Assembly: GCA_021732085.1 (NCBI GenBank) | Contig: JAKFVQ010000024.1 | Location: forward strand, 1-64,000 | Length of the DNA stretch: 64,000 nt | Direction: 5' to 3' | From: Candidatus Obscuribacterales bacterium | GTDB taxonomy: Bacteria > Cyanobacteriota > Vampirovibrionia > Obscuribacterales > Obscuribacteraceae | In this document: piece by piece, positions 17,701 to 24,714 of the stretch | How the letters are laid out: the number at the start of each line of letters is the position of its first letter | Numbering within the stretch: the first letter of the stretch is position 1 | Notes under the pieces: generated by a model | What the model was told of the DNA's origin: nothing | Seen by the model: the letters and a program-made list of their open reading frames with translations, nothing else | Databases searched by the model: none | Made by a program: the position numbers and the translations under genes

Positions 17701-17988
17701 CAAATAGACTTTGATGACGCTCAGTCCGCTAACCGACATGGATTCCATTCGTTGAATCCCATTTAGCGTTGAAGTCAGCGCCCGTTCGGTGACAGTCGTG
17801 ATCATGTTCTCCATAAAGTAAGGAGACATGCCCGTGTATGTCCAGGCGCAGCTGACGATTGGAATATCAATCACAGGAAAGATATCGATGGACATCCGCT
17901 TAATTGAGATGACACCAAAGATCACGATGGCAATTGCCATCGCTACGAATGTGTAGGGGCGACCAAGTGCAAGCTCTACTATCCACAT
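14797..17988 (-). CDS. RND efflux permease, first in tandem
   Basis: 1063 residues, a paralogue of the next gene; both start MWIV and align throughout. Helix 4 carries GMLVDDATVEIENVHRN with Asp401 and Asp402, the proton-relay pair. Twelve helices and two periplasmic loops are present, and no frameshift is seen. It is the promoter-proximal gene of the operon permease-permease-adaptor. Keeping two distinct but complete permeases with one adaptor suggests a hetero-oligomeric pump. The outer-membrane partner is not in the operon; the TolC-like gene at 24.7-26.5 kb is a candidate. Confidence 0.92.
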   Translation of the reverse strand: MWIVELALGRPYTFVAMAIAIVIFGVISIKRMSIDIFPVIDIPIVSCAWTYTGMSPYFMENMITTVTERALTSTLNGIQRMESMSVSGLSVIKVYLNKGTNVGEDVAMVCSVGAAILRQLPRGINPPFVTASSATDVPVIQLGIRSDKLNEAQLFDIANNLIRSQLATVQGTRIPFPYGGKYRQVMIDLDPKALYATQLSAGTIVNIVNSQNVLHPTGTAKMGSYEYIMDLNSIPDEIEKLNNIPVKSRDGAVVFLKDVAHVHDGSPPQLNVVNINGQRGVLFNILKSGEASTLKVVNRVKDALVRIRKLVPPECKIEILTDQSTFVKECVMEVVREALTAAGLTALMILALLGSWRSTLIVATSIPLAILSALICLDITGQTINSMTLGGLALAVGMLVDDATVEIENVHRNMAMGKDIVKSILDGAQQVALPAAVSTMSICIVFVPLVFLTEPSRSLFVPLGMAVTFAMLASYGLSRTIVPLMSKYLLANQQHDSSDKDHRRKGNIFSSIHYFIDDNFEAVRERYKGALNYALLHPGIIIPIFILFYVFSLSLIPIIGRDYFPAIDGGQLRLHVCAAPGTRVEETERIFKKVEDAIKSEFPGEVELLVDNIGLPVSGINYALSDSQTISEADGEILVTLKDKRKHDTQWYQNQVRALMRKKFSELKFYFQPADIVTQILNAGLPAPIDVKVLGQKRKENYELAKKIEAEIKQVVGTADVSLHQVVNAPHLFWEVDRTRAKEMGVTQKDISNSFLVALSGSFQTSPNFWLNRSNRINYNLATIVPTDSMRSTDDMRLLPISPSMKTQKYEQPPVLTNLATFTRTITPAIASHVNVQPCYDIYAACQNRDLGAVSEDIKNIIEKYKKTIQRGTFLFIGGQVFSMNLAFIALTAGLAFAVLLVYLLLVVNFQSWTDPLIILMAIPGALSGITWSLFITQTTFSIPALMGAIMTIGVASANSILMVTFANEQKAEGFSGFDSALNAGYQRFRPVMMTATAMIIGMIPMAIGGGQGGSQNAPIGRAVIGGLIVATFSTLFFVPLVFSLSKKHKLQAASAPSSLLEP

Positions 17989-18310
17989 TTTGAGCTACCC
18001 AAGGTTTCGCAAAAATTCTGCCAGGTTTCCATGCTTTGTTCTGTGCCGAAGCACATGACAAGCTCCTCTTGCGGGAGCCAAAGAATTATACCAGTTGGGG
18101 CGAGACCAAGGCGCTCCCCTGAGCAGCTCACAGGGTTTTTCCGGTGTTGGCAATAGGTTCCTGAAACTAAGATCAAATAAGTGAGAAAGCGTCCCGTCAA
18201 AACCTTACTTTTAAAAAGATGTCGATCTGAGCTGCAGGTATGTCTTTCCAGCGAATCAGATATTCAGGAACGGGCATATCAACTGTACATGGAAATCGCG
18301 GAGCTGGCAG
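17989..18310. other. Divergent promoter region of RND operon and Cys-motif gene
   Basis: 322 bases. On the minus strand a TATAAT (complement of 18085-18090) could be the -10 of the RND operon, but no good -35 is seen. A small hairpin, GCTCC/GGAGC (18062-18078), lies in its leader. An open frame from 18181 overlaps the next gene by 98 bases and has no ribosome site, so I do not call it. Confidence 0.4.
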
Positions 18311-19228
18311 ATGAAGAAAAAATCTCAGGACCTGGATTGGATCGACGCATCGCGCATAGGTGTTGCAACTCCTTGCCATGTCGACTGGGAAACAATGAGC
18401 GGCGATGAGCGCAAGCGCTTTTGTGGCAACTGCCAGAAGAACGTGTATAACCTTTCAGATATGCCAGAGAAGGATGCGACTGCCTTTTTGACAGCGGAGG
18501 TAGGCGCCGGACGCGTTCCTTGCATTCAGTTCTATAAGAGAACGGATGGCACTATATTATTCGACAACTGTCCAGTTGCTCTCAGGCGCCTTCGTGATGC
18601 GGCGCGCCGGACTGTACAAGTGGCGGCCTCCTTCGTTTCGCTGTGTTTGAGCGTCTGTGCCGCCGTAGCCACCCCATCGATATCACAGCCTGCCAAGAAC
18701 CCCAATGGTTCGGACGTCGCAAGCAATGATCCACTAACGACTCTCAAAAGCCTTGTTCAAGAACAGCTTCTGGCCCAGGGAAGCGATCCGCCAGTAAGTC
18801 CAACTGCGCCAACTAATAATTCAGAGAAGAAGGTTGATCTCTGGAAGTCCCCAAAATCAGTGCTGCGCGGCGATTATATGGACCCGACGTCGCAGCCTGC
18901 TCAGCAGCCAGGAACAAAACCAGCCCCAGCTTCTAAGAAGGTGACAATAGTGCCGGGATGCTCACCGGGCGCCTCTCCTGCAGCTGGTCTTGGTGCAGGA
19001 ACCCAACCTGGCGTTGAAGCCTATCCTGTCAAAGGTGAGATGGTGATGCCCAGACCCTCGCCTAAGCCGGGAACCGACGCAAGTACTGTTCCTGTACCAA
19101 TCAAGGTAATAGATAACACGCCGTTGATCAAAGGGAAATTTGTCGCGCATCCCATAAATATGCCGCAGCCGGATAAGAATGCCGCTAGTAAAGATGAGAA
19201 GACTTCAGTTCCGAAGAAGTCTGATTGA
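18311..19228 (+). CDS. Membrane protein with N-terminal Cys-motif domain and Pro-rich exterior
   Basis: 305 residues from the ATG at 18311, with GGAG 8 bases upstream. Residues 20-90 form a compact domain with PC22H, FC38xxC41, VPC71 and DNC87. The pattern Pro-Cys-x-x-x-Trp-x-x-Met...FCxxC-x-x-x-Val-Tyr-x-Leu-Ser-x-Met is a recurrent uncharacterised motif in bacterial membrane proteins, which I know without a firm name. A membrane helix (about 102-121) follows, then a long Pro/Ser/Lys-rich disordered tail. By the positive-inside pattern the Cys domain should be cytoplasmic and the tail periplasmic. The Cys set could bind zinc or a redox cofactor. It precedes a Ser/Thr kinase by 60 bases, so a signalling role is possible. 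Confidence 0.75.
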   Translation: MKKKSQDLDWIDASRIGVATPCHVDWETMSGDERKRFCGNCQKNVYNLSDMPEKDATAFLTAEVGAGRVPCIQFYKRTDGTILFDNCPVALRRLRDAARRTVQVAASFVSLCLSVCAAVATPSISQPAKNPNGSDVASNDPLTTLKSLVQEQLLAQGSDPPVSPTAPTNNSEKKVDLWKSPKSVLRGDYMDPTSQPAQQPGTKPAPASKKVTIVPGCSPGASPAAGLGAGTQPGVEAYPVKGEMVMPRPSPKPGTDASTVPVPIKVIDNTPLIKGKFVAHPINMPQPDKNAASKDEKTSVPKKSD

Positions 19229-19288
19229 CAACCTGAGGCTCAGGCTCAGCGATTGAGTTAAAATTGATTAGCTTCAGCGCATCTTCTC

Positions 19289-21412
19289 ATGATAGAAACG
19301 CCCAAAGTCGGACAAGTCTTTCAGAACCGCTATCTTATCCTCGCTGAACTTGGCAAGGGTGGGTCCGGCCTTGTTTTCAAAGCCAATCAAGTTGACGTAG
19401 ATCGATTAGTGGCAATCAAGACTTTGCGAGCTGAGAAGCGTGGTGAGTCGGAAACGGTTGCTCGATTCTTTCGCGAATTTAGGCTGCTTTCCACACTTTC
19501 GCACCCGCACATCATGACGGTTTATGGGGTCTCTCTTGATGATGATTCATCACCATATGCAATTTGCGAATACATAGAAGGCACTAATCTCAGGAAGCAC
19601 GTTTATTCTCGTGTTCTGAGCTGGGAGCAGGTTGCCGACATCGCGATTCAAATTGCCACGGCATGTCAGTACGCTCATGATCAAGGTGTGATTCATCGAG
19701 ATCTTAAACCCGACAACGTCATATTGCAGAACAGACCTTCAGAGCTCTTCGTCAAAATTCTCGACTTCGGTTTGTCGAAAGCATTCATCAATCCACCTGC
19801 AGATGAGAAGCTGACAATGACCGGGCAATTAATCGGAACCCCTCATTATATGAGCCCAGAGCAAGCCGGCATGAGGTCGGATGCGCGCACGGATATCTAT
19901 GCTTTGGGATGCATCATTTTTGAATTACTGACTGGCGAACACCTGTTTGATGCGGACAGTTCTGTGGGCGTTATTTACAAACAAATCAATGAAGATGTAC
20001 AAGAACGCATTGCCACCATCGAATCGAAAATGCCGCAGCGGTTCTTTGCTGCGCTCTCTCAAATGTTGGAAAAAGATCCTCAGATGCGATTCCAGTCAAT
20101 GAGCGAGCTGGAAGAAGAACTGAAGGCGGTCCTGAAAGAGCCGGACAATCTGATTACTGGGAAGAATTGGAAGCAGTTCTCGGACAAAGTAAAAACCAAC
20201 AAGCGCAAATTGAAATCGAGTTTGATTTTTGGCGCCGTCGCTATCTTACTTTTGAATTGCGTACTATTTCTATTTCTTTCTTTTCAGTCAAGGGATGCCC
20301 AATCCGCTAAGCCAGCGGAGCTGCGGGAGAAATCTCTTGCTGAAATTAAGCAGCTTGAATCGACCGGAGACTATAGAGGTGCGCTGGAGAAGTACGTAGA
20401 ATTGATTAAAGCGCCCGGAGTCAACGAGATAGAGAAGTGTTCACTGTTTTTTCGTGCGGATGATTGCATAAGTGCAGCAATCTATTTGAATACTCAGAGC
20501 ATGACGGACCGAAGAGTAGCTGAGAATGCTTTGTTTGTGTCGAATGGAGCGATTGAATGCGCCGAACATAAACATGACTTGGGCCAATTCAGCAGAGGGT
20601 TGGCTGTAAAGTACAAGTCGTTGAAATTGCTTGGGGCTAAGGAAGCAATAGATTTTTGGGCTGCGGCCTGCAAACTAACTGATAGGATCTGGGGAGCAAA
20701 ATCGAAGGCCGCATTTCAAATCCGTTCAGTAGCCAGCCTGGAATATATGAATGAAGGAAACATTGATGCAGCTGCAAATGTAATTCAAGAATGCATGCAG
20801 ATGTTGGATTCCGATCTGCCTGTAGATGCGGATAAAGCCGTGTTCGTCAAGTGTAGTTGGATCTTCATTCTTCACAAGAGAGGACAGGATACCGAGGCTT
20901 TGGTTCGACTAAAGGAATGCGATCAAGATTTTCTTCAAACGAAAGACTTGGATGTAAGCAAGCGACGGGCGTTGATGGAACGCCTTCTCAATATTCATAA
21001 TTTATTGAACCAGCTGGATTCCTTTGAGGAGCTTTTGGCTCATGAGTTTAAGGAGAATGCGCTCTTGTATCAGCCTGAGACAAAGAGAAAAAGCAAAGAG
21101 AAAAATGAGAGTGTTGCCAGCAGCGGTTCCTCTGATGTTCCTGCGTTGATGTATCTATTGCTTGCGATTGAGTATTCTGGAAAAAAGAGATACGCTGAGG
21201 CCCTGAGTAATTACAAGTTAGCTTTGAATAAGTTCGATGCCAACTCGAAGGAAACAACAGGCGACCACTACTACTGCTTAGTTGGCATGCGTAGAGAAGC
21301 TTTGAGGCTGGGAAAGAATCAAGAAGCCAGAGAATACCAGGCTAGAATTCAAAAGATGATTGAGGCAGATCCCGATCTCGTAAAATACACAAGGCTTAGT
21401 TCTGATCGATGA
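19289..21412 (+). CDS. Membrane Ser/Thr protein kinase (PknB/Hanks type) with TPR-like C-terminus
   Basis: 707 residues. The kinase domain (about 16-275) is intact: glycine loop GKGGSG (22-27), catalytic-loop Asp138 in HRDLKPDN, DFG Asp159, Lys44 in VAIKTL, and activation segment GTPHYMSPEQ. A single membrane helix lies at about 312-332. The remaining 370 residues outside the membrane are alpha-helical with TPR-like repeats and no PASTA domains. It is therefore a receptor-like kinase with a scaffold-type sensor. It is followed 6 bases later by a PAS histidine kinase and then a response regulator, an unusual kinase-kinase-regulator series likely to be one operon. Confidence 0.93.
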   Translation: MIETPKVGQVFQNRYLILAELGKGGSGLVFKANQVDVDRLVAIKTLRAEKRGESETVARFFREFRLLSTLSHPHIMTVYGVSLDDDSSPYAICEYIEGTNLRKHVYSRVLSWEQVADIAIQIATACQYAHDQGVIHRDLKPDNVILQNRPSELFVKILDFGLSKAFINPPADEKLTMTGQLIGTPHYMSPEQAGMRSDARTDIYALGCIIFELLTGEHLFDADSSVGVIYKQINEDVQERIATIESKMPQRFFAALSQMLEKDPQMRFQSMSELEEELKAVLKEPDNLITGKNWKQFSDKVKTNKRKLKSSLIFGAVAILLLNCVLFLFLSFQSRDAQSAKPAELREKSLAEIKQLESTGDYRGALEKYVELIKAPGVNEIEKCSLFFRADDCISAAIYLNTQSMTDRRVAENALFVSNGAIECAEHKHDLGQFSRGLAVKYKSLKLLGAKEAIDFWAAACKLTDRIWGAKSKAAFQIRSVASLEYMNEGNIDAAANVIQECMQMLDSDLPVDADKAVFVKCSWIFILHKRGQDTEALVRLKECDQDFLQTKDLDVSKRRALMERLLNIHNLLNQLDSFEELLAHEFKENALLYQPETKRKSKEKNESVASSGSSDVPALMYLLLAIEYSGKKRYAEALSNYKLALNKFDANSKETTGDHYYCLVGMRREALRLGKNQEAREYQARIQKMIEADPDLVKYTRLSSDR

Positions 21413-21418
21413 GGAAGT

Positions 21419-23122
21419 GTGTCTAAATACCTCATTCTGGCTTTTATGCTCGGACAGTTCTTGATGCTGGCAGGACTGGCTGCATCTGATTGGCACTGGA
21501 CTGCTGTTCATGGAATCTTCGCTATCATTTTGGTAATGCTGGGGCTCATGTCGTTTTTTGTAAAACATAACGAGGATAAAGCACTGCAGCGGCGACTGGA
21601 TCTTCTACTGGAGAATAGCCAGAAGGTGAGGAGTCATCATATTCTTGCAAAGATTGAAGGTGATGACCAAATTGCTAGAGTGAACCAACGACTTGGGCAA
21701 ATTGGGATGGAGATTGCCGAGTCTGAACTGAAGGAGAAATCGGTCGCTGATCGTGCAATTGATGTGATCTGCTCGATTGGATTGGATCAAGCGTTCTTGA
21801 GCGTGAATGCTGCCGTTGAGAAGGTCTGGGGCTATAAACCCGATGAGATTGTCGGAAAGAAATTCACCGACTTTCTACTGCCCGATGATCGTGAGGGAAG
21901 CTTGCAAGCAATAATCGGTGCAGAGCATAGCGTCGATACATTGAGCTTTGAAAATCGGATCAAGCACAAAAATGGATCTGTTATCCATACTCTCTGGTCG
22001 GCTCATTGGTCCGCAGCAGATAAGGCTTTATTTTGCGTTGCACACGATATTAGTGAACGTAAAAAGATGGAGCTGATTCTTGAGGAGAGTGAGGCTCGCT
22101 TCCGAGAAATCTTTTCGAGGATGCCAGTCGGGCTCGCGCTTGCAAATCCTCTCGGTTTCATTGAAATGACCAATCCAACTTTGGAGGAGTTAAGCGGCTA
22201 CAGCCGCGATGAATTGGTGGGCAGCAATTTGCAGAAGGTGCTCATCAAGCGAAGCGCACAGGAGATAGAAAAGAATCTTTCTAAGCTAGTTGATCTTCCA
22301 CTTCAGAAGAAGGATTCCAAAACCATTAACTGCCAGCTTTCGTCAAGCGAAATATCTATGCTCGGCAATCGCAAATTTCTTTTAGCCATGGTGGATACAT
22401 CTGAGCGTGAACGGCTGGAGCAATTGAAGCAGGCGTTTTTTGCAATGGTTAGCCACGATTTGCGAACTCCTCTTAGTTCCCTGCTTTCAATGCTGGACAT
22501 GCTGCAAGTCGGAAAGCTTGGCGATTTGAGCGATTCTGGAAAAACTGTTGTGGACAGAAATTCTTGTGAGGTCCGGCGCCTGATCGATTTGGTAAATGAG
22601 CTGCTGGATATTGAAAAAATGCGCTCAGGTGAATTCGAGTTGAATGAGGAGCATTTTTTCATTGACGACGCCATCGAGTCTTCAATGAATGCTGTGAATG
22701 GGCTTGCCGTTCGAAAAGAGATTCCGATTCTTTACCAGCGAGCGCAAATTCGCCTTGTTGCGGATCAAGCATTACTGATTCGTGTACTTGTTAATCTCTT
22801 ATCAAATGCGATTAAGTTTTCTCCCGACAAGGCGCCAGTTCAAATTTTTTGCAGCCAAACCGATGCTGGACTCAAGGTGTCAGTTTCGGACAAGGGCCGG
22901 GGCGTAAAAGAGGAGCACAAGGAGAAGATTTTCGAACTATTTCAACAGGCCGAATCCCAAGATAGCAGTCTGCGTGGTGGTACCGGGCTGGGTCTGACAA
23001 TTTGCAAAATGATAATAGAGCAGCATGGCGGCAAGATTTGGGTAGATAGCCAAGAGGGGACCGGCAGCACGTTCTCATTCACAATACCCAAAAGAAAGCT
23101 GTCTTTTGAACGTCTGGACTAA
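21419..23122 (+). CDS. Membrane PAS-PAS sensor histidine kinase
   Basis: 567 residues from a GTG at 21419; GAGGAAG overlaps the stop of the preceding kinase, with short spacing. Two membrane helices (about 3-20 and 27-47) are followed by a helical linker, PAS 1 (about 100-205), PAS 2 (about 222-330), a HisKA domain with His346 in MVSHDLRTPLSSL, and a HATPase domain with N box (NLLSNAIKFSP), G1 (DKGRGV) and G2 (GGTGLGL). Every catalytic element is present. With the following OmpR-type regulator it forms a two-component system, and because it follows a Ser/Thr kinase in the same run, cross-regulation by phosphorylation is plausible. Confidence 0.93.
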   Translation: MSKYLILAFMLGQFLMLAGLAASDWHWTAVHGIFAIILVMLGLMSFFVKHNEDKALQRRLDLLLENSQKVRSHHILAKIEGDDQIARVNQRLGQIGMEIAESELKEKSVADRAIDVICSIGLDQAFLSVNAAVEKVWGYKPDEIVGKKFTDFLLPDDREGSLQAIIGAEHSVDTLSFENRIKHKNGSVIHTLWSAHWSAADKALFCVAHDISERKKMELILEESEARFREIFSRMPVGLALANPLGFIEMTNPTLEELSGYSRDELVGSNLQKVLIKRSAQEIEKNLSKLVDLPLQKKDSKTINCQLSSSEISMLGNRKFLLAMVDTSERERLEQLKQAFFAMVSHDLRTPLSSLLSMLDMLQVGKLGDLSDSGKTVVDRNSCEVRRLIDLVNELLDIEKMRSGEFELNEEHFFIDDAIESSMNAVNGLAVRKEIPILYQRAQIRLVADQALLIRVLVNLLSNAIKFSPDKAPVQIFCSQTDAGLKVSVSDKGRGVKEEHKEKIFELFQQAESQDSSLRGGTGLGLTICKMIIEQHGGKIWVDSQEGTGSTFSFTIPKRKLSFERLD

Positions 23123-23161
23123 TTTCCTATTCCATCTATTGCTATTTGCAAAGGAAGTACC

Positions 23162-23836
23162 TTGCCGAAACTCTTGGTCGCTGATGATGATATGACATTG
23201 ACGGCAAATATGGAGCAGTGGCTCATCGATGCCGGGTACCTGGTTGACCTTGCAGGTACTGCCGAAGATGCAAGTTCATTCATCGATACTTATGAATACG
23301 ATTTGATTATGATTGATTGGGAATTTCCTGATGGCGCTGGTATTAATGTAATTGAGAGCTACCGGAGAAAAGGTGGTTTGGTTCCCATTCTTATGCTCAC
23401 CGGACGAACTTCGCTTGATGATAAAGAGCGCGGACTTGATGCCGGGGCCGATGATTATTTGACTAAGCCTTTTCACATGCAAGAGGTATGTGCGCGTGTG
23501 CGGGCTTTGCTGCGTCGCCCGCCACAAATTGTTAGTGGAGATTTGCAGGTCGGCGATTTGAAACTCGACCCACAGGCTCGCAGAGTTGCACTTGCCGGCA
23601 TGGAAGTCAAACTGCAGCCGATGGAATTTGCTGTTCTGGAACTCTTCATGCGTAATCCGGGCAAGGTCTACAGCCCGGAGAAGATCATTGAGAAGGTGTG
23701 GGATACGAGCACAGACGTTTCGCTTCACGCCGTTTATACATGCATGAAACGATTGCGTAAGAAACTAGACAGGGCTGATCATGAACCAATATTCCGTACT
23801 GTGCCTGGCTCTGGCTATGAGCTCGTGAAGCGTTAG
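23162..23836 (+). CDS. OmpR/PhoB-type response regulator
   Basis: 224 residues from a TTG start at 23162, with AAGGAAG about 6 bases upstream. The receiver domain has the acidic pair D8-D9-D10, phosphoacceptor Asp52 in MIDWEFPD, a Thr in LMLTGR and Lys in the YLTKPF motif. The C-terminal winged-helix domain contains the recognition-helix pattern VYTCMKRLRKKL and ends in the usual TVPGSGYEL. It lies 39 bases after the PAS histidine kinase and is its probable partner. The target genes are unknown; the RND operon and the genes downstream are candidates by location only. Confidence 0.93.
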   Translation: MPKLLVADDDMTLTANMEQWLIDAGYLVDLAGTAEDASSFIDTYEYDLIMIDWEFPDGAGINVIESYRRKGGLVPILMLTGRTSLDDKERGLDAGADDYLTKPFHMQEVCARVRALLRRPPQIVSGDLQVGDLKLDPQARRVALAGMEVKLQPMEFAVLELFMRNPGKVYSPEKIIEKVWDTSTDVSLHAVYTCMKRLRKKLDRADHEPIFRTVPGSGYELVKR

Positions 23837-23940
23837 GGTCTATCGGTTAGGTTGCGGTTTATACGCAGCACAAGCATGTGTTGCACACAAATCGCACGAG
23901 CATTCTGCGAATTTTGCTCTAACTACTCGGAGCAAGGGTA

Positions 23941-24243
23941 ATGAATGAAATCGATAGCATCGTAGAATCCAAAATTGAAGCTAATCAGAGTGGGCTTCTA
24001 AACGCCGAAAGGTACGCTGAGATTAGCAATGAATGCCAATCATCTTATATGGATAGAGCTGGCCGGGGACTGATAGCGGCAGGATCCTATGGGCTGGCTT
24101 TCTCCCTTGTAAGCAAACCGCAAATTTATATTCCAATCGCTATAGTTGCCGGCGTTGATAGGGTTATCTCTAACAATGCCGATACGTCTTGCCAGTTGAA
24201 GAAGATTGAGCAGGAGCTTGGTATCAAAAAAGACAGCAAGTAA
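23941..24243 (+). CDS. Small membrane-associated protein of unknown function
   Basis: 100 residues from the ATG at 23941, with AAGG about 8 bases upstream. The N-terminal half is acidic and helical (NEIDSIVESKIEANQ). A hydrophobic stretch at about residues 41-65 (GLIAAGSYGLAFSLV and IYIPIAIVAGV) can form one or two short membrane segments. The C-terminus has one Cys and ends in a charged helix. It follows the response regulator by 104 bases and is followed by a strong terminator, so it may be the last gene of the signalling run. No family is recognised. Confidence 0.6.
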   Translation: MNEIDSIVESKIEANQSGLLNAERYAEISNECQSSYMDRAGRGLIAAGSYGLAFSLVSKPQIYIPIAIVAGVDRVISNNADTSCQLKKIEQELGIKKDSK

Positions 24244-24260
24244 GAACTAATCAAAAACAA

Positions 24261-24305
24261 GAATGAATGGATGGGGCGAATCATCCATTCATTCTTTGGC
24301 ATTTT
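24261..24305 (+). terminator. Intrinsic terminator
   Basis: A perfect 13-bp stem (24261-24273 with 24282-24294) around an 8-base loop is followed by TTTGGCATTTT. It ends the transcription unit of the kinase, histidine kinase, regulator and small membrane protein genes. Confidence 0.8.
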
Positions 24306-24714
24306 CGAACATGGTGTGTGGCTTAACCGGCCGAATCGTGGGCGCTTGAATCCACCGGCTAATGTGTAAAAGCAAGCTTCGGGTCTTGCCCTTGTCCAGA
24401 TCGCAATGAGTTAGGGATCATTGCTTCATTTGTAAGAGCAACCTTCGGGAATCGCTCTTGTCAGATTTTTGCAATGCTTTGGATTGCATTTTTGTGATAG
24501 AGCAAGCTCGGGATTTGCTCTAAGTTGCGGGCTGCTATGAGTGCGGGAGCATGGGGATGCTCTCAAGGTCGGTGACCGGAATCTGGGTAAGAGAAACGGT
24601 CTCTCGGACATCAGCAGAATCAGTGGAGCGTTCGTTCAGCTGATGAATAAGTTATAAATCAGAGTGTTTGGCTATCGTTTGGCAAAAAAAGTACGGAAAG
24701 ATTAAATGCAAAAA
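24306..24714. other. Intergenic region rich in short hairpins
   Basis: More than 400 bases without a gene. The core is the hairpin array listed next. Beyond it is another small stem-loop, GAGCAT-GGGG-ATGCTC (24547-24562), and an AGAGA/TCTCT pair near 24590-24603. No promoter or gene is recognised; the region lies downstream of a terminator on one strand and downstream of the TolC-like gene on the other. Confidence 0.5.
24366..24522. repeat. Alternating hairpin array, about 65-bp period
   Basis: Type A hairpins: near 24368-24393, at 24434-24459 (stem AAGAGC/GCTCTT) and at 24499-24521 (stem AGAGCAA/TTGCTCT), each with a CTTCGGG or CTCGGG loop. Type B hairpins between them: GCAATG/CATTGC at 24403-24424 and TGCAAT/ATTGCA near 24469-24488. 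The order is A-B-A-B-A. Compensating base changes between copies keep the stems while the sequence varies, which suggests selection on RNA structure. Confidence 0.6.

Noticed and set aside
18181-18408. 75-residue frame before the Cys-motif gene
   Set aside because: Overlaps the real gene by 98 bases in another frame and has no ribosome site, although its first part is not obviously noise.
24366-24522. CRISPR array
   Set aside because: The units are themselves the hairpins and vary between copies; there are no constant repeats with unique spacers and no cas genes.
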